Origin: Corinectria fuckeliana
Taxonomy: Eukaryota > Ascomycota > Sordariomycetes > Hypocreales > Nectriaceae
Direction: 5' to 3'
Length of the DNA: 17,332 nucleotides
NCBI GenBank assembly: GCA_019137255.1
Contig: WPDH01000274.1
Coordinates: forward strand, 1 to 17,332
In this document: positions 8,327-17,332 of the stretch, in pieces
Position numbering within the stretch: the first letter of the stretch is position 1
Layout of the letters: each line of letters starts with the position of its first letter
Notes under the pieces: generated by a model
Database searches by the model: none
The model's input: the letters and a program-made list of their open reading frames with translations, nothing else
Told to the model about the DNA's origin: nothing
Translations under genes and position numbers: made by a program

Positions 8327-9861
8327 ATGGCCACTGAAGTCGTCGCTGCCAAAACCTGCCATCTGCCAACAATGGCGGACAGTACTCAATTCATTCAGGA
8401 TGTCAGACCTGATGTTGAAGAAGCCCTAGCTCAGCTCAATGAACGCCTACGAGCAGCGATTCGTCATGTTTGTTTCTATTCATTCTTGAAGAAATTGGGA
8501 AATTTATCTAACAATCTGAGGGAATGTCTAGATTCACAACAATCCCGAACTAGCTATGGAAGAACACATCGCGCATGACACTATCTGTGACCTAATGGAA
8601 AGCCTAGGCTTCGAGGTGACTCGTCACGCCTACGGTGTGGCTACCGCCTTCGAAGTAGTCGCCGGTCAGGGAGGGAGAAAGGTCAGCATCAATGCTGAAT
8701 ATGATGCTCTGCCAGACGTGGGACACGCTTGCGGGCATAACCTCATTGCAGCAAGTAGCATAGCTACTTTCTTTGCCATGCATCACACGATGAAAAGACG
8801 AGGAATACAGGGCCAGCTGCAGCTTCTTGGGACCCCGGCAGAGGAGAACTTAGGTGGTAAGGCTGTCTTGCTAAAGAACGGCGCTTACGAAGGTATTGAT
8901 GTCGTGTTGATGAGGTAAGGCTTATTCTCCCCTATTTTCATCGAGCCATAATACCAATGTCCAACACTGACATCCCTCCCAACGGCAGCCACCCTTGCAG
9001 CAAAAGCATGACCAGTGGCCCAAGTGTCACGACCGTAGGAGGGACCAACTTCCTGGCCGATAGAAGATTGAGTGTTGAGTTCTTCGGCAAAGCTACCCAT
9101 GCCGCTGCTAGTCCTTGGCTGGGTATCAACGCATATGATGCTGCTGTTGCGGCACACACAAACATTGGTCTTTTACGCCAACAGCTCAAACCATTCGAAA
9201 GAGTCCACGGCTGCTTGCAGGAATGCCCCAGATATGCAAATGTAATCGGGGAATATGCACGGGCCTATTATATATGCCGAAGCAGCACCAAGAAGCTCGC
9301 AGATGAACTGCAAAAGCGAGTTCGCGCTTGCTTTGGGGCTGCAGCCCAAGCGACCGGTTGCGAGATCAAGATAACTGAGTCGGTGTCCCGAGTTTTGGTG
9401 CTTTGCTATTAGATTCTAATATTGTGCTGCGCAGGATACAGAACTATCATGATTTCGTCCCGTCGTCTGCCTTGTGCGATCGATACGCAGCCATTGCCGA
9501 GGAAATCGGGATACCCGGCGCGCTTCCATGGGATGGGAGTGTTGCCAAGGGATCTTCAGACATTGGTCTGTACTGAGAACTGGAACCTTGCATATGTCCA
9601 CGTCGCTAACAGGGGGGTCCAGGCAATGTTTCTTACCATTTTCCTACACTCCACTCAATGTTTACAATTCCCTGTGATCCGGGCGTCAGTGTGCACGAAC
9701 ACAAGTTTGCGGCTGCTGCAGGCACCGACGAAGCATTCGTGGACTCTCAGAAGACGGGCAAGATTCTAGCACTGCTAGGACTCGAGGTGTTGACTAATAA
9801 CGGTTTTTACTCGGCTGTTAAGACCACCTGGGAGGCAGCAGTAAAGGAGCGGCTGACTTAG
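8327..9861 (+). CDS. M20-family metallo-amidohydrolase (PM20D2/aminoacylase-like)
   Basis: Predicted zinc-dependent hydrolase of amide bonds in N-acyl amino acids or small dipeptides; no signal peptide, so probably cytosolic. Five exons: 8327-8467, 8532-8914, 8989-9382, 9442-9565, 9623-9861, giving 426 aa. Motifs seen: HNNPELAMEEH (about 49-59), NAEYDALPDVGHACGHN (101-117) with metal ligands C114 and H116, GTPAEE (147-152) with catalytic E151 and metal E152, LMSHP with H176, the lid/dimerisation segment FGKATHAAASPWLGINAYDAA, GSSDIGN, and FPTLHSMF with H358. All five ligands expected from plant ILL2-type M20D enzymes are present. Introns 1, 2 and 4 have clear branch sites (CTAAC, CTGAC, CTAAC). 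Intron 3 is ambiguous: 9383-9441 joins TES to NYHDF, while 9379-9434 is equally in frame, so a few residues near 303-308 are uncertain. The ATG sits in a strong context; the second ATG (codon 16) is an alternative. AT-rich RIP DNA begins almost at the stop codon. Confidence 0.9.
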
Positions 9862-10302
9862 TTGTTTTTTATTAGCTAGACAGTATTATTATTAATTCGC
9901 ACAACACTAAATTAGCCCCGACTTAATATTTTACTTGTATTATAATCTATTTATTTAGGTAATATTTATAGTTCTACTAATAGTATAGTTAAAAGCCTTA
10001 CTAAAAAAGAGGTAAAGTAAGTTACTTATTATGTTAAGACTTTAAGTTAAGAAGTTTTTAAGTTAATCTTTACTAATATAATAGTTTAATTTAACTTTAT
10101 TAAACTAAAAGTTTATTCTTAGTATTAAGATAGAGTGTGTAATACTAATTATAAATAAGAAATATTATATCTAGTAATAAGTAAGTAATAAAAGTAAGGC
10201 TTATTTATAATAGTTATAAAATCCTAAAAAGAAGCTTTTAATTTCTCTATTTTAGAAAGAGAGCAGTTTAGTCTTTAATATATAGTTATATTTAAATAAA
10301 TA
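9862..10302. repeat. start of right RIP-mutated block
   Basis: The first 60-70 bp after the hydrolase stop keep some ordinary composition (for example CGCACAACAC and AGCCCCGAC, up to about 9,925). The DNA then becomes AT-rich with TA excess. The hydrolase 3' UTR and polyadenylation site must lie here. No open frame or recognisable transposon part was found. Confidence 0.7.
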
Positions 10303-10942
10303 ATATTATTTATTTATTTATACTTTATAGACCTAAAAGGTAAATAGTGCTTCTATTTTATATAGATATAAGAAAAACTATAAAATTAGATAAAAACCTA
10401 TATTCTTTATATAGTAGACTTAGGTTAAGCCTCTTATATTATTAGTATATATATATATATAGTCTTTTTACTAGGACTAGAGTTATCTTATTTCTAAGAG
10501 GGTTAGAAAAAAAGTTAAAAAGAGGGAAAAAAAAAAGAAAAAAGAAAAAAGGAGAATAAAAAAGAAAAAAAAAGATAAAAGAGAGAGAAATAGTTAACTA
10601 AATATTAAGCACCTAATCTTTTATAAGAGTAAAACAGTTAAGTATTAAGATTATACTAGCTAAATAAGTTTAGGTTGCTTTATAGTTATAGCTAAGAGCT
10701 TAGGATTTTAAGTGGGCAGAACTAGCTGTTAGTAGGTTAGCTAACTATTAGTAAGTTAACTAGTAGTATAGTTATTAGTAGCTAAAAGCTAGTATAAACT
10801 TAATACTTAACAGCTATTAGTAGCTATTAGTAGCTATATAGATTTTTATTATTTATTATTNNTATTTATTATTTAGTCTTTTAGACTATAATATCTTTCT
10901 TTTTTTCTTTTCTTTTTAATACTTTTATAAGTAGCTTTTTTT
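10303..10942 (-). mobile_element. second, inverted copy of the 629-bp retroelement
   Basis: Read on the minus strand this matches 1,932-2,560 from end to end: AAAGCTACTTATAAAAG at about 10,920-10,936, the AGCTAnTAG motif run, the core around TTCTGCCCACTTAAAATCC (about 10,707-10,725), the pyrimidine tract (purine-rich on plus at 10,505-10,590), GACCTAAAAGG (plus, about 10,330-10,340) and the AAATAAATAA tail. It is more heavily RIP-mutated than the left copy; for instance the 5' GGGG reads as A. A pair of N bases (10,861-10,862) lies inside. No target-site duplication could be recognised around this copy. Confidence 0.75.
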
Positions 10943-11097
10943 TTAGGCTTTTTATTAGGCTTATATTAGCTTTAGGTCTTAAATATATTACTAATATATA
11001 TTCTTTTTAGGATTTATTAATATGTTTATTTTCTAGCTATTAGCACTATAGCTTTATTATAGTCTTATTATTATAATAGCTAACTTTATATAACTAA

Positions 11098-11253
<156 letters not shown>

Positions 11254-12362
11254 TAATAAACTTAGTATAATTTCTTAGTAAGAGAGATATAATTATATAT
11301 ACTAATTTATTTATATATAAATTCTAATAATAATAATAATAATAGTACTAGCTATAAGAGTAAGTTTTTTTACTATAAATCTACTATATATTTAAACTAA
11401 TCTTATATAAGCTAAAAGAAAAAAATAAGCTAAAATAAAAAGTACTGCTACTTTAAAAGAGGAGTTTACTACTCTAATAAGAGTAGTATAAGCTATCTTT
11501 TATTTTAAATATATTATATAAATAAGTAAAAATAGTATAATAAGTTTTTACTAAGACTAAGTAAATATTATAGTAAGTAGCTATATAACTTATACTTATA
11601 TATATAAAATATATAAAGTTTTACTATTTACTACTATTACTATTATTTAAGTCTTAATAAAGGCTTTTTAGTAAGAGAGAGATACTAATAATATAAGTAT
11701 AAGTTAGTTTTATAATATATATATAAGCTAATAGTATATAAAAAGAAGAGCTTAAAAGGCTTAAAAATATAACCTTTTAGGTAAAAAGTTAGGCTTTTAA
11801 GTATATATATATTATACTTATAATAGTAACTATAAGCTTAATATCTAACTAGTTTAATATACTAGTTAGTAAGATTAATTATATTACTAAGATACTTAAG
11901 TATTTTAAATATATTATAGTTTTAGCTCTTACTTATTTAAGAAGTATTTTTATTTTTAAGATAGTTAAGTTATTAGCTCTTAAGAAAACTAATAAGAAGA
12001 AAAATAATAATAATAATAAGACTAGTAAGGCTAATAATAATACTATTACTAGTAAAAATAAAAATAAAAGTAATATAAATATATAAGATTAGGTAGTAAG
12101 TAGTAAAAGTATAAGTTTAAGTTAGGTTTATAAGTTAGTACTATAAGCTTAAAGAATTTTAATAAGAGGTTAAAAGATTTAATTAAAAGTAATAGCTATT
12201 ATAATTAGGCTAGTTTTATACTTTTTATAGCTTTTTTTAAGTATATTTTATATATTTTATAAGAGAGGTAAAAAGTACTTAATATAGTAGTATATTATTC
12301 CTATTATAAGATTATAAACTTAATTATAGTTATTATAAATTTATAAGACTAGCTTATAGTAT

Positions 12363-12389
12363 ATTTATTTATTTATTTATTTATTTATA
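12363..12389 (+). repeat. (TTTA)n microsatellite
   Basis: About six to seven perfect TTTA units. This resembles the reverse complement of the retroelement tail, but the sequence beyond it (CCTAATTTAGC) does not match the element body, so it is not called as another copy. Confidence 0.7.
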
Positions 12390-14899
12390 CCTAATTTAGC
12401 TTATAGCTATTTAGTCCTTTTAGCTTATAGTATAAGATAATATATTATCTTAAAAACTATTAGGTAAGTAATTAAGTAGTTTTATATTTTAATAATTAGA
12501 GCTTAAACTTATATTAGTTTTATAGTAGGTTTATTAAGTATTTTTATTATTTAGTATACTTAAAGTAAAAAATAATAATATATTTAGGTATTTTTTTACT
12601 AGTCTTATATAAGTATTATAATAAAAGTATATTAGGTAAATACTTTTAAAAGAGAAAGCTTTTAAGACTAATTTTTCTTATTTATAGCTATATAAGTATT
12701 AAGCTTTAATATTTATTAAGGTTTTAGTATAAGTATAATACTCTTTTATTATTAGCAGAAAGATAAGTTTTAGCTAGTTTAAGTTAATTAGTCTTTTAGT
12801 ACTCTCTTATTTTATCTTAGAGTTAGGTTTATTATATAGTTTATTTAGAAAGAGTATAAGCTTTTATTATTACTAATATTAGTTTATACTTTTTATAAGA
12901 GAGCTAGCTTTTAAGCTAATTTTTAACTTCTTATTATAGTTACTACTATAGTTTTTACTACTACTTATAGTAAATCTATCTTAAAGCTATAATAGTAATA
13001 GTTCTAATAAGCTAAGTAATATCTTATCTTTTAGTATAATTATAAAATTAGATAGCTAGTTTATTAAGATAAATATTAAGAGAGAAGATAACTAGTTTTA
13101 CTTTTAGTAGATAAGTAAGTATAGCTTTATAAGCTTTTACTATTATATATAAGTTTTAAGTTTATTTTAATATAAGTACTTATATAATATCTTAAGGCTT
13201 ACTACTAAAAGCTATTAAGATATAATAAGCTCTTATATTATAAACTATAGTAAAATAAATAACTTATATATAAATTAATCTTACTTTTTTAAGGCTAACC
13301 TCTTATATACTTATAGTAATTATAGTAAAAACCTAGTATTAGTACTTAAGTTTTCTTTTAAAGTGGTTTATATATAAGCCTTATAATAGTTTATAATAAA
13401 AAAAAAGTCTAAGAAACTTATAAGTTTAAGTAAGCTATACTATTAAGTCTTTAAGTTAAATTTATATTTAGTTTACTATATATTTATAAGTAAAATAAAA
13501 AAGTTATATTTTATTTAGTTTTTAGGTTATACTATTTATTTAACCCTAATTATTATATATTTCTTATATAGTTTTAAGCTAAGTTTAAGTCTTTTTTATA
13601 TTATAGCTAAATATTAGTAAGTTTATATTATTTATAAATCTAATAACTAATATCCTAAAAGTATTATTAAGAGCTTTATAAAGGCTAAAAATAAAAAGAA
13701 TAAATAAAATAAGTAATAAAAGAGATTCTTAAAAGACTTTTACTTTAATTTTAATTAGGTTAAAGGTTTAGCTACTAAATTAGAGCTATACTATTTATAA
13801 TATAAAATAGTTAGTAAGTTATACTAAGAGCTATTTAAAGAATCCTTTTAGTTATAAGATAATAATAAGTTATTTATAGTTAATACTATTAAAAGCTCTT
13901 ATAAAGTTAAGCTAAAAAAAAGAGATAAAATTATATTAGGCTTATATTATATATACTATTTTAATAACTATAGCTAAAGCTAGCTTTATTAACTTTCTAA
14001 GCTTATTACTTATTTATCTTAAAGATAGTAACTTTTTTTCTTTTACTATAGTTATAATATACTTACTAATAACTATTTTAATAATCTTACTAATTATANN
14101 TATTTTTTAGTCTTATTAGCTTTTAGGATAATTATAGTAATTATAGTATAAAAATATATTAAAAAGTAGCTAATAGTAAAACTTATATTTACTATTTTAG
14201 TAATTATAAAAATAAGTAGGTTACTATATATATTATATATATTATTATATATTTTTCTTACTTACCTAGTTTCTGCTTATTATAGCCCTAATCTGCCTTT
14301 AAAATATATTTTAACACTAGAATCTAAATTCTTATATATATATTACCCTAGGGATAATAGCATATTAAGACTATAGTAAAAGTGCTAATATACTTCTAAT
14401 AGCTATTAATTTAGAGATATATAAACTTAACTAAAGTTAATATAACCCTCTTATAAAAATTAGCTAGTATATACTAAGTAAAAATAATAAACCTACTATA
14501 AAACTAAGTAGAATACTAGTAGATAACCTAGAAAATAAAATATATAATACTATTACTAAAATTATTCTTATTACATCTCTTAAATAAGTTTAGCATATTA
14601 TCTAAACCTATATATTTATATATAAGATATAAGCTTATATCTTATATAAGAAGAATACTATATATAACTATAAAACAGCTCTTAAGAACTAAATCACTAT
14701 AAATATTATTACAGCTCTTACCTCTATTATTAATATAGCTCTTACTATACTCTTAGATTATAAGAAAGGCTAACCCTCTTATATATTAATTATAGTATAA
14801 AACCTAGCGCTTTTAAACTAAGAAAACATAAAGTAAATAACCTAAAGCTATATTAAATATAAAGTTATAATCTAAATAAGAAATATACTCTCTAATATT

Positions 14900-15700
14900 A
14901 ACAGCTAAACCCTAAAAAATACTATTAAGATAGTAAACTAAGCTTATAATAACTTTAGTATTATTATAGTAAGAAAGCTACTAAGTAGTAATACTATTCT
15001 TATATTTTATATAGCAGATAAAATATAAGCTATTTATACTAAAGATTAAGTTATTAAAGCCTTTAGTAATAGTATAGCTCTCTCCCCTCTAATATTTATA
15101 GTAATAGCAAAAAGAATCTAACTTATATCTATCCTAAATAATACTAATAAGCTTATTAAAGAAATTAATAGATCTAATTAACTAAAGATCCTTTAAGTTA
15201 AAAAGTAAAAAACTAGTTAACTTAGCCCTAAAGTGAAGATAAACCTTATTTTATATATTAACTTAATTAAAAAGGCTAACCACTTATATAATAACAGCCT
15301 ACTTCTTAATATATAACTATATAATTATAAGCCCTTTAATAAGAGGCTTTAACCTACCTAATACTATAACTACTTTAAGTTTAAATACTTAGCTTAAAAC
15401 TATAAGTTAGTCTTAACCTGTAGATATTATAAAGGCACTATACACACTAATAAAAAAAAATACCTAACTAAATATAAAAAAATCCTTTTAAACTATATTC
15501 TCTATAAGGGTAAACACTCAGCCTAGAGCTATAACTACTTTATTATAGTCTTATACTAGGCTTATACTAAGAAAGAATACTTAGATAGACCTCTCTACTT
15601 CTAAGAATATATAGTAATTAAACCTCTAACTTAAGAGCTCTTACTCTTACTACTCTTACTATTAGCCTAGCTTATATAGTTCTTATTAAGAAAACTTAAA
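14900..15700 (+). pseudogene. LINE ORF1 (Gag-like zinc-knuckle protein), RIP-mutated
   Basis: In the frame of position 15,362 (on the plus strand) the spaced residues of a CX2CX4HX4C knuckle appear as tyrosines at 15,362, 15,371, 15,386 and 15,401, each explained by a single G-to-A or C-to-T change. Around them NYF-KFKYLA-NYK resembles the usual CYNC-x-GH-A--C knuckle. A second cluster follows (LTC-x-x-Y-KGT-x-HT), then a third (IL-Y-KGKHSA-S), which resembles the LCKG-H-AWS-C motif of fungal LINE ORF1 proteins. Upstream (about 14,970-15,120), VIKAFSNS in its local context fits the conserved KAF segment of Tad1 ORF1. Many in-frame stops prevent expression. Confidence 0.75.
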
Positions 15701-15879
15701 AAGCCTTTTAGCTTAATAAACAGATTATATATAATATCTACTAGCCTAGCCCTAATATAAGCCTAAGCTGCTTATATACTATCCTCTCTTTTAATAATTA
15801 TCTTAGCCTTATTACTATTATTATCCCCCTTTTAGACTACTAATTAATACTAGTACTATATTAAAACACTAATTATTAA

Positions 15880-17332
15880 GCTACTCTTACTTATATTATA
15901 TTATAAGCTTATAGTAAATATAATATAATTATACTTTTTAAGCTAAATAAGAACCTTAAGATAAAAGTCTTAGCCTGCTTAAGATATTATAACTATTATA
16001 TAGTTTATTATAGTAAGTATATAATAGTCTATATAAACAAATAGTATAAGCTTAAGTTATAAATATTATAAGCAGAAGAAGACTAAGTTAGTATTACCTT
16101 TATAAAAACCTAATACTAAATTATTATCTTATATAATCTCTTAAATAGTAAAAGTAACTTACTTATATTATAAGCTCTTACTAGTATTACTCTAAATAAT
16201 TATATACTTCTTATAAGTAATTTTAACTTTTACTACTTACTTTAAGACTATTATAACTACTTAGACTAAGATAGTAATAGCCTTATAGAGAAGGTGTTAT
16301 AACTTTATATTAGTCTTTTTACCTCTTATAAAATAGTTACTAAGTTAGCCTAAGGCTATTATAATAACACTTTAGACCTTACCTAAGCTACTAAAACTAT
16401 TAATACCTTTTATATAAGAGCTAATTATAACCTAGAAGAGTCTAACTATATCTCTTAGTATATTTATATTATAAATACTTATAAAAAGACAGCTCTTAAG
16501 CTAGACTCTAGATTTAACTAAAAGAAAACCTACTAGTAAAATATAACTAATAAAATAGTAGTCTATCTCTATTATATATCTAGTAGTATAATAACTACCT
16601 TAAAGGCCTTAAATATAAAAGTTAAATAGCTTCTTAAGTAACTTACTATAATTATAAAATATATAACCTTAAAGTAAAAGAAACCTAAATATTACTATAA
16701 CTCTTAGTAAAATAGTAAAATAGCTAAAGTAATCTCTAAACTTAAGTAAGTATACTATATAGCCTAATAAACTAGCTATTTAGCAGACTAGTATATATAC
16801 TTTAAGATATATATAATATAAGATTAGTATATATAAAATATATAATATACTCTCTAGAGGAAACTTCTAATTAAGCTCTTATAATATAATATAATATAAT
16901 TCTAAAATATAAAAAGATAAGCTAAACTATATAGTAAAACTATTATAACTTTTTTATAGTTTTCACCTCTTATCTACTAAGACTAACCTAAGCTAGTAAT
17001 ACTTTATATAAATAAAGCTAAGATTTTAATAAGAAAATTCTTTTTTAAACCTTAGGTAGATAACTTTAACCTTCTCTCTCTCTTACCCTCTAAGATATTT
17101 AAACCTAAGTTAAGCTATATACACCTAATAATAGACCCTAAAAAGGTCTAAAAAGCTTTATACTAAATTAAGTTATAAAAGGCCTTAAAAGAAGATAAAA
17201 TCCTTATAGGATTTCTTAAAGTATATAATAACCTACTTATGCTTATAATTACTAAAATAGTAAATATAAGCTTTACTATTAGTTACTTCTTAATATACTT
17301 TTATATTATAATTACTATAATTATCTTAAAAG
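15880..17332 (+). pseudogene. LINE ORF2 (endonuclease plus reverse transcriptase N-terminus), RIP-mutated, truncated by window edge
   Basis: In one constant frame, SNFNFYYLL-D at 16,216-16,248 corresponds to the endonuclease signature GDFN-HHPLWD. TLDLT-AT follows near 16,368, and SNY at 16,441-16,449 corresponds to the catalytic SDH. Upstream, a stretch before 16,216 fits the usual NPP...LL-GDFN approach. About 320 codons after GDFN, still in the same frame, KAL-KEDKI at 17,179-17,205 corresponds to the reverse-transcriptase motif KAPGEDGI, followed by GFLK. The absence of a net frameshift over about 960 bp suggests inactivation by point mutation rather than decay by indels. The catalytic YADD region lies beyond the window. 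Confidence 0.8.

Larger units (their letters stand above)
14560..17332 (+). mobile_element. Tad1-like LINE retrotransposon, RIP-inactivated, continues past the right edge
   Basis: Reading the plus strand while allowing TAA/TAG for Gln/Arg/Trp codons, Y for C or H and N for D reveals the normal order of a Tad1-clade non-LTR retrotransposon: an ORF1 nucleic-acid-binding protein with zinc knuckles, then ORF2 with an apurinic-type endonuclease followed by reverse transcriptase. These are described separately. The element is dead: stop codons occur every few residues in every frame. The 5' boundary is uncertain (the first protein-like signal is near 14,560-14,950), and the 3' end with most of the reverse transcriptase lies outside the window. 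Confidence 0.85.

Noticed and set aside
12363..12389. Third copy of the 629-bp element marked by a (TTTA)n tract
   Set aside because: Only the tail-like repeat matches; the adjoining sequence does not resemble the element body.

Overview
The window looks like a piece of a filamentous ascomycete (Pezizomycotina) genome. It has a 6.5 kb gene island of ordinary base composition (about 3,435-9,861) between two long, extremely AT-rich blocks (1 to about 3,030 and about 9,900 to 17,332). In the blocks TpA is everywhere while CpA, TpG and CpG are scarce, and transposon coding sequence is recognisable only if C-to-T and G-to-A changes are allowed for. That is the signature of repeat-induced point mutation (RIP). 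The genes have short introns (51-74 bp) with fungal-type branch sites, and one encodes a Zn2Cys6 regulator, a fungus-specific family.

The island holds three genes, each open from ATG to stop once introns are removed. On the minus strand, 3,435-5,370 encodes a 492-aa major facilitator of the Dal5/allantoate-permease (anion:cation symporter) type, with 9 exons including a 19-bp micro-exon. Also on the minus strand, 6,061-7,729 encodes a 516-aa Zn2Cys6 transcription factor (3 exons). On the plus strand, 8,327-9,861 encodes a 426-aa M20-family metallo-amidohydrolase (5 exons) with all expected metal ligands. The regulator and the hydrolase are divergent and share a 597-bp promoter. It carries five tandem 16-bp units that present a CGG triplet every 16 bp, followed directly by a perfect 16-bp palindrome. 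CGG triplets are what Zn2Cys6 proteins usually bind. I infer a small 'import, cleave, regulate' module for a nitrogen-containing small molecule such as an N-acyl amino acid, unusual dipeptide or ureide. The substrate cannot be read from sequence.

The left flank contains a nested insertion. A 629-bp element (1,932-2,560) ending in an (AAAT)n-like tail sits between exact 15-bp target-site duplications, and an uninterrupted paralogue of the target lies nearby at about 1,545-1,640. A second copy of the element lies inverted in the right flank (about 10,303-10,942), so the island lies between inverted copies. A possible LTR remnant (3,035-3,372) adjoins the island on its left.

The right flank carries a (TAA)n microsatellite of about 150 bp, a long block I could not assign, and from about 14,560 to the window end a RIP-inactivated Tad1-like LINE on the plus strand. 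Its ORF1 zinc knuckles, its ORF2 endonuclease and the start of its reverse transcriptase can be read through the mutations, with no net frameshift between endonuclease and reverse transcriptase. Pairs of N at 10,861-10,862 and 14,099-14,100 mark ambiguous or joined assembly positions. Exon boundaries were derived by hand from splice consensus and family similarity; no search was run.
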